From the NCBI RefSeq assembly GCF_012689525.1, contig NZ_CP051516.1, forward strand, positions 186,001 to 250,000: a DNA stretch of 64,000 nt, read 5' to 3'. Position 1 is the stretch's first letter. Every line of letters starts with the position of its first letter. Under the pieces are notes generated by a model that saw only the letters and a list, made by a program, of their open reading frames with translations, ran no database searches and was not told the origin of the DNA. This DNA is from Paraburkholderia aromaticivorans. Its GTDB lineage: Bacteria > Pseudomonadota > Gammaproteobacteria > Burkholderiales > Burkholderiaceae. Shown here one piece after another: positions 1 to 8,437 of the stretch. A program made the position numbers and the translations under genes.

Positions 1-208
1 CGTCCGCGAACAGCAGCGGCGGAATGAACAACATCATGAAAATGTCCGGATCGAAGGTGACGTGCAAGCCGAGCTTCTGCCACGCGAGCAATGCGCCGAT
101 CGCGATCTGCACGAGCGGCAACGGCAACGCGATCGGCAGGATGCGGGTGACGACGCCCGACGCGGCGACGGCGAGCAAAAGAATCAATACGGTAAAGACA
201 ATGTCCAT
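1..208 (-). CDS. Na+/H+ antiporter, CPA1 type (N-terminal part, cut by window edge)
   Basis: Reading leftwards from an ATG at 208, the frame stays open to the window edge and gives 69 residues. They form two hydrophobic segments: about residues 3-26 (starting MDIVFTVLILLLAVAASG) and about 29-46. A loop follows, then the segment DIFMMLFIPPLLFADG-like at the edge. The 'F-PPLLFADG' signature and the repeated 'LPLPLVQIAIGALLAW' pattern are typical of the first membrane helices of NhaP/CPA1 sodium-proton exchangers in the inner membrane. The C-terminal transport core lies outside the window, so the exact subfamily cannot be given. The gene diverges from the EAL gene to its right. Confidence 0.75.
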   Translation of the reverse strand, partial: MDIVFTVLILLLAVAASGVVTRILPIALPLPLVQIAIGALLAWQKLGLHVTFDPDIFMMLFIPPLLFAD

Positions 209-583
209 CGGTCTATTTCTGGGGATATAACGGTAAGACTTCGATGATCTTCGACGATACGGCCACGCGATGCTGACGAAGCGTAAGGCCCAAGTTTAGC
301 CCGACCAAGCGTGACGCAGCGCTCAGGCCGACATGCAACGCTGTCAGCGAGACGCAGGCGTAGTCATTACGACGCGGCGCACCTTAACGGTGCGCGCCAC
401 GCCCACGCGCGGCGCATGCTCCCTTACACGGGTCAATCTTCCGGACAAATTTCATTGGAATGTGCGTCAGCGTGCGCATGGAGCTTGCTTAAGGTATATC
501 GATGACGCACATTTGAGAGAACGGCGCCGAGGTTGTTCGCTTCCGCGTTCGGACCGGCCCGGCTCTCGCGTGAGAGGACTTGC
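209..583. other. Divergent intergenic region, antiporter / EAL gene
   Basis: 375 bases between two divergent genes. It should hold the promoters of both. A ribosome-binding site GAGAGGA lies at 572-578 in front of the EAL start. I see no convincing operator, RNA gene or ORF with coding character here. A TTG at 533 is in frame with the EAL gene but has no obvious ribosome-binding site. Confidence 0.6.
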
Positions 584-1852
584 ATGACGATTGCGCAACA
601 GGAAAGGACGGCCAGCGCGCCACATGGCTTCGGTGTCGAGATGACGTCGGGGCTCGAACGTTTTACGGTGCAGCATGGCGAACTCACGCTGAGCAGCGTG
701 TTTCAACCGATTTTCAGCCTGTCGCATATGCGGGCGGTCGGTTACGAAGGGCTGCTGCGTGCGCACGACGCGCTCGACCGGCCCGTGTCGCCGCTCGACG
801 TATTCGGCGAGGCCGCGCGCCTCGGCGATGTGCTGCAGGTCGACAAGCTGGCCCAGACGCTGCATCTGGAGAATTTCAAGGTACTCGGCGCGGAGCGCGA
901 GTGGTTGTTCCTGAACGTGCATCCGGGCGCGCTCACCGATCCGTATCTCGCCGCCGCCTTGCTGGCCACACTGAAACGGGTCGATCTGCCACCGCGGCGC
1001 ATCGTGCTCGAAGTGCTCGAGCATCGCGCTGAAGACCTGGAGCGTCTCGCCGACGCCGTGCGCCAGTTCCGCGAGCGCGGCTTCCTGATCGCACTCGACG
1101 ATTTTGGCGCGGGCCACTCGAACGTCGAACGGATCTGGCAACTGAATCCCGACATCGTCAAGCTCGACCGCATCATGCTGTCGCACGCCGCGCATCGCGC
1201 CGACATGGCGACGATCCTGCCGGGTCTCGTGGCCTTGCTGCACGAAGCGGGCAAGCTGGTGCTGGTCGAGGGTGTGGAAACGGAGCATGAAGCGCAGATG
1301 GCGCTCGCCTGCAATGCGGACTTCGTGCAGGGCTTTTTCTTCGGCCGTCCGAACCCAGGCGCGGCCGATGCGTTGCACGCGACGACGTGCATCAACGAAC
1401 TCACCGAGCGTTATCGCGATCAGGCCGACGCGCGCGAGCGCCGCAATGCCAGCCGGCTCGCACCGTACGTGCGAGCTTTCGAGCGGGCGGCGGAACGGCT
1501 CGCGGCTGGCGAACCGCTCGAGGAAGTGTGCTGGAATTTTCTCGCGCTCGATCATGCCGCGCGCTGCTTCCTGCTCGATGCGAAGGGCAAGCAGGCGGGC
1601 CGCAACGTCGTGCTGCGCGCCGATCGCGCGGCGCATGAAACGCGCTTTCTACCGCTCGCCGACGCGCAAGGCGCGAACTGGCTGCGTCGTCCGTATTTCC
1701 GCGATGCGATCAATGCGCCGGAGCGCGTGCATGTGACGCGGCCGTATCTGTCGATCAACGAGGCGTTGCCGTGCGTGACGCTTTCGGTGGCGACGCGCGT
1801 GGGCGAGCAGACCTGCGTGCTGTGCGGCGATATCGACTGGGTGGACGAATAG
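584..1852 (+). CDS. EAL-domain protein (predicted c-di-GMP phosphodiesterase) with C-terminal sensor-like domain
   Basis: 422 residues. Residues about 38-258 are an EAL domain. The signature motif reads EGLLR rather than EALxR, but the residues expected for metal and substrate binding are present: E55, N111 (FLNVHP), E143, D172-D173 (LDDFGAGHSN), K193 (VKLDR) and E229 (VEGVE). It is therefore probably an active c-di-GMP hydrolase, although alanine-to-glycine in the signature is a variant. The remaining 160 residues end in a region of the form RPYFRDAIN...VTRPYLSINEALPCVTLSVATR. This resembles Cache/YkuI-C sensor modules, an inference from pattern only. No membrane helix is seen, so it is cytoplasmic. 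ATG 584 was chosen over an in-frame TTG at 533 because GAGAGGA precedes it at normal spacing. Confidence 0.85.
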   Translation: MTIAQQERTASAPHGFGVEMTSGLERFTVQHGELTLSSVFQPIFSLSHMRAVGYEGLLRAHDALDRPVSPLDVFGEAARLGDVLQVDKLAQTLHLENFKVLGAEREWLFLNVHPGALTDPYLAAALLATLKRVDLPPRRIVLEVLEHRAEDLERLADAVRQFRERGFLIALDDFGAGHSNVERIWQLNPDIVKLDRIMLSHAAHRADMATILPGLVALLHEAGKLVLVEGVETEHEAQMALACNADFVQGFFFGRPNPGAADALHATTCINELTERYRDQADARERRNASRLAPYVRAFERAAERLAAGEPLEEVCWNFLALDHAARCFLLDAKGKQAGRNVVLRADRAAHETRFLPLADAQGANWLRRPYFRDAINAPERVHVTRPYLSINEALPCVTLSVATRVGEQTCVLCGDIDWVDE

Positions 1853-1908
1853 CAGTTCTGAGATCATGTCGTTTTCAACGAGTTTTTTAACGACACTCAG
1901 CCGCGCTT

Positions 1909-2604
1909 ATGTCCATCCTTCTCGAAATCATTGCCACGACCGTTGCCGACGCGCGCCTCGCCGCGCAAGCCGGCGCTAACCGTCTCGAACTTGTTACCGC
2001 GATGGGCGAGGGCGGCCTGACGCCGAGCCTCGGCTTGATTGAAGCGGTGGTCGCGGCGGTCGAAATCCCCGTGAACGTGATCGTGCGGCCGCATAGCCGC
2101 TCGTTCGTCTACGACGCGGACGACTACGCAGTGATGCTGCGCGACGTACGCGCGGTGAAAGTGGCAGGCGCGAATGGCGTTGTGATCGGCATGCTGAACG
2201 CTGCGGGGGAGATCGACCGCGAAGGCCTCGCGCGTACGATCGATGCAGCTGATGGACTGGCTATCACCTTCCATCGTGCATTCGATGAAGCGCACGATTT
2301 GCGCGAGTCATTGGACGTGCTGCTTGGTTTTGAAGGCGTGACGAATGTGTTGACCTCGGGTGGCCAACCTTCAGTGCTGCACGCGGAAGCCACGATCCGC
2401 GAGCTGGTGCAGCAGGCGGCCGGTTCACATTGCACGGTATTGGCCGGTGCGGGTTTGACGGTCGAGGCCATCGCCGGTTTTGTGAGCAGGACGCAAGTCG
2501 AAGCGGTCCATTTCGGCTCGGGCGTGCGCGTGGACAGCAACGGTCTCGCGCCTGTCGATGCTGACAAGGTTGCGAAGGTCCGCGCCCTGTTGAAGAACGC
2601 ATGA
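1909..2604 (+). CDS. cutC: CutC family protein (copper homeostasis)
   Basis: 231 residues, the usual length of CutC. The N-terminus (MSILLEIIATTVADARLAAQ, then AGANRLELVTAMGEGGLTPS) and the blocks VNVIVRPHSRSFVY, ITFHRAFDEAHD, NVLTSGGQPSV and HFGSGVR match the TIM-barrel CutC family. The family was linked to copper tolerance in E. coli, but its biochemical role is still unsettled. It lies 56 bases after the EAL gene on the same strand, so co-transcription is possible. No clear Shine-Dalgarno precedes ATG 1909. A strong hairpin terminator follows 31 bases after the stop. Confidence 0.9.
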   Translation: MSILLEIIATTVADARLAAQAGANRLELVTAMGEGGLTPSLGLIEAVVAAVEIPVNVIVRPHSRSFVYDADDYAVMLRDVRAVKVAGANGVVIGMLNAAGEIDREGLARTIDAADGLAITFHRAFDEAHDLRESLDVLLGFEGVTNVLTSGGQPSVLHAEATIRELVQQAAGSHCTVLAGAGLTVEAIAGFVSRTQVEAVHFGSGVRVDSNGLAPVDADKVAKVRALLKNA

Positions 2605-2635
2605 CCAGATAGTTAAACCAACGAAGCAAAGAAAA

Positions 2636-2675
2636 ATGCCGCTTTGAGATCGCTCTCAAAGCGGCATTTTTTTTT
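2636..2675 (+). terminator. Intrinsic terminator after cutC (bidirectional)
   Basis: A perfect 13-bp stem (ATGCCGCTTTGAG at 2636-2648 with its complement at 2655-2667) has a 6-nt loop and is followed by nine Ts. The left flank is A-rich, so on the minus strand it can also end the convergent oxidoreductase transcript. Confidence 0.9.
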
Positions 2676-2700
2676 CATCTGCGTCTACGTGGCCAAAACC

Positions 2701-5700
2701 CTACTTCGCCACGACCACCGGAATTCCGCGCAACTGCCCCGCGCCCTTCATCTCTTCCAGCGATTTCCGCACCGACTCACCCGTCGCTACGTCGATCTGC
2801 AAACGTGAGCCCAGATCGCGCTCGCCACGCTTCACACCCGCCAGATTCGCGAGCTTCACGTGACCATAACCGCGCACGCGAGCATGCAGGTCGGCCAGCT
2901 TTGCGACGTCTTCCAGCTTGCCGGCGTCGAGCTTGCCAAGCGCACGCTGCATCGTGGTTTCGTAGTCGCCCGCAAGTTCGCGTTCCATCTTGCGTTCCAG
3001 CGTGCGGCCGAACGGATCGAGCATCGTGCCGCGCAGGCTGCTGAATTTTGCCAGCGTGCCGAGCACCGGCCACATCCATTGACCGAAGGTTTTCTTGACC
3101 GGATTCTTGCCGGGTTCAGGACGCGTGAGCGTCGGCGGCGCGAGATTGAACTTGATGCCGAAGTCCTTGCCGGCCACGCCTTCGAATTGCGCTTCCAGTG
3201 CTTCACGGAATGCGGCATCCGTATGCAGGCGCGCCACTTCGTATTCGTCCTTCACCGCGAGCAAGCGGTAGAACGTGGTCGCCACCGCGCGCGTCACGCG
3301 CTCGCTTTTTGCGTCCACTGCGGTTTCCGCGCGACGTGCCGCATCGACCAGCGCGCGATAGCGCTTCACATAGCTTGCGCCGCCGTATGTCTGCAGACGT
3401 CCTTCGCGATGCGCGATCAGTTCGTCGAGCGTATCGACGCGCACGCTCTGCTTCGCGAGATGCCGCGCTTGCCACAGCGCTTCGAGCGCGGCCGGATCTT
3501 CGGCGGCGAGGCGGCCGATCGAAAACGCCAACTGATTCATCTGCACCGCGACGTTGTTCAATTCGATCGCGCGCATCATCGCGCCGAACGACACAGGCAC
3601 CAGACCGAGTTGCCAGGCATAACCGAGCATTAGAATGTTTGCGCCGATGGTGTCGCCGAGGAACCGTGTGGCGAGCGCTTGCGCATCGCACGTCGACATG
3701 CGCTCCGGGCCGGCCGCGTGACGCATCTTGTCGAGCAGCGCGTCGGCGTGCAGCGTCGCGTCCGGATTCGTCACGAATGTGGCGTTCGGAATCGCGTGCG
3801 TGTTCACGACGATGCGCGTGCGGCCATGACGCACCGTTTGCAGCGCATCGGCGCTTGCGCCGACTACCATGTCGCAGGCGAGCAGCACGTCAGCCTGTTG
3901 CGTGTCGATACGCACCTGGTTGAGCCACTCGTCGCGCGCGGCGAAGCGCACGAACGACAGCACCGAGCCGCCCTTCTGCGCGAAGCCCATGAAGTCGAGC
4001 ACCGACGCGCTCTTGCCCTCCAGATGCGCCGCCATGCTGATCAATGCGCCGACCGTCACGACGCCCGTGCCGCCGACGCCCGTGACCAGAATGTCGTACG
4101 GCGCAGCGTCGAGATGCGTTGCAGGGATCGGCAACGCGTCGACGCGAGCGGCGAGTGCCGCCGGATCGAATGCGGCGCCCGCGGCTTTCTTCAGCTTGCC
4201 GCCTTCCACCGTAACGAAGCTCGGGCAGAAGCCGTTCACGCACGAGTAGTCTTTGTTGCACGACGATTGATCGATGCGGCGCTTGCGGCCCAACGCCGTT
4301 TCAACCGGTTCCACTGACAGGCAATTCGACTGCACGCCGCAATCGCCGCAGCCTTCGCAAACCTCTTCGTTGATGAAAAGACGTTTGTCCGGATCGGGGA
4401 ATTCGCCTTTTTTCCGGCGCCGGCGTTTTTCCGCCGCACAGGTCTGGTCGTAGATCAGCACGGTCACGCCGTCGGTGTCGCGCAATTGGCGCTGCACGGT
4501 GTCCATTTCGCTGCGATGGTGAAACGTGGTGCCCTTCGGAAAGAGATCGTGATGGCCGTCGTATTTCTCCGGCTCGTCGCTGACCACGACGAAGCGCGAC
4601 ACGCCTTCGGCTTCCACCTGGCGCGCGATCTGCGGCACCGAGATGCTACCGTCGACCGGCTGGCCGCCCGTCATCGCGACGGCGTCGTTATAGAGAATCT
4701 TGTACGTGATGGTGGTTTTCGCGGCCACGGCCTGGCGGATCGCCAGAATGCCCGAGTGGAAGTAGGTGCCGTCGCCGAGATTCTGGAACACGTGGCGCGT
4801 TTTCGTGAACATCGAATGCGACGCCCAGTCCACGCCTTCACCACCCATCTGGATGAGACCGGTCGTGTCGCGTTCCATCCACGACGCCATGAAGTGGCAG
4901 CCGATCCCCGCATGCGCGATCGAACCTTCCGGTACTTTGGTGGAGGTGTTGTGCGGACAACCCGAGCAGAAGTACGGCGTGCGCTTGACGCTGTCCGCGG
5001 CGTTCGAGAGAATTTGCGGCGCGACCAGATCGACCACGCGTTCGCGGCGATCGAGCGCGGGCTTGTGCTTCGCGAGCCAGTTGGCGAACACCGGCAGAAT
5101 GCGCGACGGCCGCAATTCACCGAGCGACGACAGCAGCATCGTGCCGTCTTCGGCATTCTTGCCGACCACGATCGGCCGCGTGCCTTGCGTGCGGTTGTAC
5201 AGATAGTCCTTGATCTGCTGTTCGATGACCGGGCCTTTCTCCTCGATCACCAGCACTTCGGACAAGCCGGAGACGAACGCGTCGATACGCGTCATCTCCA
5301 GCGGAAACGACAGGCCGACCTTGTAGATCCGCACGCCGGCAGCTTCCAGATCGGCGACCGTCAGATCGAGGCGGCGCAGCGTTTCCATCAGGTCCAGATG
5401 CGCCTTGCCGCACGTCACGATCCCCACGTTCGCATGCGGGCTCGGCGCAATCCATTTGTCGATGCTGTTAACGCGCGCGAAGTGGCGCACCGCGTCGAGT
5501 TTCGCGTGCATCCGCGATTCGATCGTCAGGCTCGGCAGATCGGGCCAGCGATTGTGCAGGCCGCCTGCCGGTGCTGCGAAATCCTGCGGCGTGGCCCAGT
5601 CAGTGCGTAGCGCGTCGAGATCGACCGTCGAGCCCGATTCGACCGTTTCGGAGATCGCCTTGTAGCCGACCCACGCGCCCGAAAAGCGCGACAACTCCCA

Positions 5701-6288
5701 GCCGTACAAGCCGAATTCGAGCATGTCGGCAATGTTCGACGGATTCACGACCGGCATATGCCAGGCCATCATCGCGAAGTCGCTCTGATGCGGCATCGAC
5801 GACGACACGCAGCCGTGGTCGTCGCCCGCCACCACCAGCACGCCGCCGTGCGGCGACGAGCCGAAGGCGTTGCCGTGCTTGAGCGCGTCGCCGGCGCGAT
5901 CCACGCCCGGGCCTTTGCCGTACCACATTGCGAACACGCCCTCGACGGTGCGCTCCGGATCCGATTCCACCCGCTGCGTGCCGAGCACGGCGGTGCCGCC
6001 GAGTTCTTCGTTGATGGCGGGCAAAAAGCGAATATCACTCGCCGTGAGCAGTTTATTGGCTTTCCACAACTGCTGGTCGACCATGCCGAGCGGCGAGCCG
6101 CGATAGCCGCTGACGAAGCCGGCGGTATTCATGCCGCGTGCCTTATCGGCGGCGCGCTGCATGAGCACGAGACGCACCAGTGCCTGCGTACCGGTCAGGA
6201 AGATCCGGCCGCGCGTCGCGGTGAGGTTATCGGAAAGCTTGTAATCGGCCAATGCGGGCGTGCCGTCGATGGGCAGGCGAGCGGTCAT
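2701..6288 (-). CDS. Fused indolepyruvate:ferredoxin oxidoreductase (IorA-IorB fusion)
   Basis: 1195 residues from ATG 6288, which has GGAGA just upstream. It predicts thiamine-diphosphate dependent oxidative decarboxylation of aryl or branched 2-keto acids to acyl-CoA with ferredoxin as acceptor, a step in aromatic amino-acid breakdown. Visible parts in order: an N-terminal pyrimidine-binding domain (GFVSGYRGSPLGMVDQQLW); a central TPP domain (GIGCHFMASWMERDT, MGGEGVDWASHSMF) with CSGCPHNTS; a ferredoxin-like cysteine cluster CEGCGDCGVQSNC followed by SCNKDYSCVNGFCP; and a C-terminal gamma/IorB domain with ILVTGVGGTGVVTVGALI. Archaeal enzymes have two subunits, and long fusions like this are common in proteobacteria. 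The 5' side carries the first copy of the recurrent leader RNA. An in-frame ATG at 6366 lies upstream of and through the leader and is less likely. Confidence 0.93.
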   Translation of the reverse strand: MTARLPIDGTPALADYKLSDNLTATRGRIFLTGTQALVRLVLMQRAADKARGMNTAGFVSGYRGSPLGMVDQQLWKANKLLTASDIRFLPAINEELGGTAVLGTQRVESDPERTVEGVFAMWYGKGPGVDRAGDALKHGNAFGSSPHGGVLVVAGDDHGCVSSSMPHQSDFAMMAWHMPVVNPSNIADMLEFGLYGWELSRFSGAWVGYKAISETVESGSTVDLDALRTDWATPQDFAAPAGGLHNRWPDLPSLTIESRMHAKLDAVRHFARVNSIDKWIAPSPHANVGIVTCGKAHLDLMETLRRLDLTVADLEAAGVRIYKVGLSFPLEMTRIDAFVSGLSEVLVIEEKGPVIEQQIKDYLYNRTQGTRPIVVGKNAEDGTMLLSSLGELRPSRILPVFANWLAKHKPALDRRERVVDLVAPQILSNAADSVKRTPYFCSGCPHNTSTKVPEGSIAHAGIGCHFMASWMERDTTGLIQMGGEGVDWASHSMFTKTRHVFQNLGDGTYFHSGILAIRQAVAAKTTITYKILYNDAVAMTGGQPVDGSISVPQIARQVEAEGVSRFVVVSDEPEKYDGHHDLFPKGTTFHHRSEMDTVQRQLRDTDGVTVLIYDQTCAAEKRRRRKKGEFPDPDKRLFINEEVCEGCGDCGVQSNCLSVEPVETALGRKRRIDQSSCNKDYSCVNGFCPSFVTVEGGKLKKAAGAAFDPAALAARVDALPIPATHLDAAPYDILVTGVGGTGVVTVGALISMAAHLEGKSASVLDFMGFAQKGGSVLSFVRFAARDEWLNQVRIDTQQADVLLACDMVVGASADALQTVRHGRTRIVVNTHAIPNATFVTNPDATLHADALLDKMRHAAGPERMSTCDAQALATRFLGDTIGANILMLGYAWQLGLVPVSFGAMMRAIELNNVAVQMNQLAFSIGRLAAEDPAALEALWQARHLAKQSVRVDTLDELIAHREGRLQTYGGASYVKRYRALVDAARRAETAVDAKSERVTRAVATTFYRLLAVKDEYEVARLHTDAAFREALEAQFEGVAGKDFGIKFNLAPPTLTRPEPGKNPVKKTFGQWMWPVLGTLAKFSSLRGTMLDPFGRTLERKMERELAGDYETTMQRALGKLDAGKLEDVAKLADLHARVRGYGHVKLANLAGVKRGERDLGSRLQIDVATGESVRKSLEEMKGAGQLRGIPVVVAK

Positions 6289-6357
6289 GGGTGAGTCTCC
6301 GTTGTCGATCGGAGTTGGCGCTTCAGCGCTTCCTCCGATCCCAGGCAACATAGTTGC
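6289..6357 (-). promoter_or_regulatory. Recurrent leader RNA, copy A (upstream of indolepyruvate oxidoreductase)
   Basis: On the minus strand this leader has a small hairpin (GCAAC, loop UAU, GUUGC; 6357-6345). A longer hairpin follows, with arms 6337-6326 and 6321-6310: outer CGGAG/CUCCG, an internal mismatch bulge, inner GCGC/GCGC and loop UGAA. It then reads AUCGACAA, the ribosome-binding site CGGAG and the ATG at 6288. The 3' arm CUCCG can pair perfectly with either the 5' arm or the ribosome-binding site, across an 8-nt loop. Two further copies lie at 30183-30249 and 42485-42553 with compensating changes. I do not know a named family for it. Confidence 0.65.
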
Positions 6358-6565
6358 GGGATGCATCCGCGCGCGGTGGTGGGGACCACGAAGGTGACGC
6401 AGCGAAAGAGACTCTATTTTTTAGCGCCAATGAGAGAGAATTTTTTCTACTTTGACCGGACCGTCGCAAATAGGCGCGAAGAGTCGCGCGTTTTAATGAA
6501 GTTTTGAGATGGATCTGCCGCGCAACAGGCGGATTCGGGTAAGCCCTGGTGCGGTTCGGACCTGA

Positions 6566-7537
6566 TTATGGCGACGTCGGCGGAGTGCTGGCGACTGCGA
6601 CGGGCGCGCCGTCGAGCGGCACGATCTCATTGAAATGCGCGTAGTCGATATGGCTCACGCCGTCTTTCTCGGTCATGATGTCGACGAAACGGTGCTGCCA
6701 GTAGATTTGATCGCACGACCACGTGTGGCGCGCCTGCATGGTTTGCGAGGTCGACTCGTCGACGCCTTCGAGTGTGAGCAGCAGCAACGTGCCTCGGCCA
6801 TTGAGCGTTTCCGCGGTCTCGCCGAATAGCGGGCTGGTTTCGTCGACGATGTGCATGACCGTCCAGCCCAGTTTGAACACCGGGTGTTGATCGCGAACCA
6901 GCGTCAGGTCATAGAGTTTGCGCAACGTAAAACCTTCGACCGTGGTTTCCGTGCGCAGAATGCGCAGTCGTGCGCGTGCCTCGGCGATCACGTTCTGACG
7001 CGCGTTGGCCGAGCGCACCATGAGCGTCATGCGGCCTTCGAGCGGCCGGATCACTGCGTAACGGGCAAAGATGATTTTGGCGTGCGGGCGCGAGAAGCGC
7101 GCGAAGATCAGCCCCGTCGCCAACGCGATGCTGGTCATGCCGACGAAAATTTCCAGCGTGGCGATCCAATGCGCGTAAACGGTTTGCGGATGCATGTCGC
7201 CATATCCGACCGTGGCGAGCGTTTCAACGCTAAAGAAAAACGCGCCGCCAAAACCGGCGGGAAACTGATTGGCGATGGGCGCGTTGCCCAGCATGTAGAG
7301 TGCGGCAAACGTGACGTTGAGCAGCAGGAACAAGACCGCGAGCGATACAAAAAAAATCGGCCAGCGAACGATGAGAGCGCGGTGATAGAGATCCTGCCAG
7401 AGCGGCGTCGGCGTGCCGTGATCGATGACCACGCGATCGTCCAGACGCAATTCGCGGCTGCCCTGCGGGCGGCGCGTCGATGCGCGTGCTTCGGCGTCGC
7501 CGAAGCCGGAAGGACGGTCTGACGGTTCAGTCGCCAT
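6566..7537 (-). CDS. KirBac-type inward-rectifier potassium channel
   Basis: 323 residues from ATG 7537. An inner-membrane tetrameric K+ channel of the bacterial Kir family. Visible: an N-terminal cytoplasmic segment with the slide-helix region LWQDLYHRALIVRWP (46-60); outer helix about 61-81; pore loop with selectivity filter TVGYGDMHPQT (109-119); inner helix about 123-146 (TLEIFVGMTSIALATGLIFARF); and the cytoplasmic immunoglobulin-like Kir domain (GRMTLMVRSANARQNVI, PLFGETAETL, HTWSCDQIYWQHRFVDI, HIDYAHFNE). It matches closely what I remember of KirBac1.1 of B. pseudomallei. An in-frame GTG at 7576 would add 13 residues, but the ATG gives a cytoplasmic tail of the usual length. It is a single gene, separated by 277 bases from the oxidoreductase. 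Confidence 0.93.
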   Translation of the reverse strand: MATEPSDRPSGFGDAEARASTRRPQGSRELRLDDRVVIDHGTPTPLWQDLYHRALIVRWPIFFVSLAVLFLLLNVTFAALYMLGNAPIANQFPAGFGGAFFFSVETLATVGYGDMHPQTVYAHWIATLEIFVGMTSIALATGLIFARFSRPHAKIIFARYAVIRPLEGRMTLMVRSANARQNVIAEARARLRILRTETTVEGFTLRKLYDLTLVRDQHPVFKLGWTVMHIVDETSPLFGETAETLNGRGTLLLLTLEGVDESTSQTMQARHTWSCDQIYWQHRFVDIMTEKDGVSHIDYAHFNEIVPLDGAPVAVASTPPTSP

Positions 7538-7767
7538 CGCAAACTCGTGGGGATGAAAACGGCCAAAGCGTAGCACGCCGCCTTGTCCGCGGAAGGTGAT
7601 TGAGGGCGTGGCGCACGGTCGCGTCGAAGCACACCCTTGCCATGCGACCGTCGCTCATGCACGCCGCGTCAGCCACGCGTATCGACTAAGGCGAGGTTGC
7701 CGTCGCGCCGCGCACCGGAAGCGATCACACAATCGAACGCACGCGCCATAGCACGCGCGCTTCGGAC

Positions 7768-8013
7768 TTACGGAAAGGCTCGCGGCTTGGGAATGCCTGC
7801 GCCGTGTTCGATATCGTCGACGGCTTGCTGATGGGCCGCCGCGACAGCTTCGGCTTCGTCTCCGTAGCCGTTGTCGCCGCCTACCGTGGTCCACGATTTG
7901 ACGGCTTTCTCGCGATGGCGGATTTCGAATTCCGCGTCCCAGCGCGCGCCATTGAGTTCAAGTGGGCGGACGTGAATGGAATACACGCCGTAGAGGAAGA
8001 GCTGTTCAGCCAT
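7768..8013 (-). CDS. Small conserved hypothetical protein (81 aa)
   Basis: 81 residues, starting MAEQLFLYGVYSIHVRPLEL. The start is well supported by GGAGG five bases before ATG 8013. The protein is acidic and soluble: a predicted beta segment (ARWDAEFEIRHREKAVKSWTTVGG) is followed by an alanine-rich helix (EAEAVAAAHQQAVDDIE). There is no signal peptide or known motif. It lies 72 bases downstream of another small protein with a similar strand-then-helix layout, so the two probably form a small transcription unit. Function unknown. Confidence 0.7.
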   Translation of the reverse strand: MAEQLFLYGVYSIHVRPLELNGARWDAEFEIRHREKAVKSWTTVGGDNGYGDEAEAVAAAHQQAVDDIEHGAGIPKPRAFP

Positions 8014-8085
8014 GACCGCCTCCGACCGGTTGGTTCAGGGTGACGCGGCGCGAACGCAAACGCGCAAGCGCGGCGCCGGTTTTGC

Positions 8086-8316
8086 CTAAAGTTCGATTTC
8101 CCCGAGAATGCGATGAGCAAGCGCTTTGGCTTCCTCAAGAGCTTCCTCCGGCGTCGACGAAGTGGCTTCGACTTCGTAGAGCGTGGTTTCCTGATCGGCG
8201 GTTGCGTCGCCTTCGTCGCGCGAGAGGGTGACCACGCCCTGCCAGGTGTCTTTTTCTATTTCTCTCGTCGAGGCAGTGGCCGTGTAGATGCCTTTGGTGT
8301 AGGTGATGTCCTCCAT
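8086..8316 (-). CDS. Small conserved hypothetical protein (76 aa)
   Basis: 76 residues (MEDITYTKGIYTATASTREI...ALAHRILGEIEL). The start at 8316 has AAGGAG at good spacing. It is acidic, with an N-terminal beta-rich half and a C-terminal amphipathic helix (SSTPEEALEEAKALAHRIL). The layout resembles the 81-residue protein next to it: strands with W and charged residues, then a helix with repeated Ala/Glu. The pair may be distant paralogues, which is inference from pattern only. No function can be assigned. Confidence 0.65.
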   Translation of the reverse strand: MEDITYTKGIYTATASTREIEKDTWQGVVTLSRDEGDATADQETTLYEVEATSSTPEEALEEAKALAHRILGEIEL

Positions 8317-8437
8317 GGCGTCGCTCCTTCTTCCAAAGGTTTTGGTTTTTTCATCCTAGCACGATGATGGAGGTTCCGTTCTCCGCCCTGACGGCGCTCC
8401 ATGCCGGTGACAATGCGCGCCGCACAAGGCAACAGAA

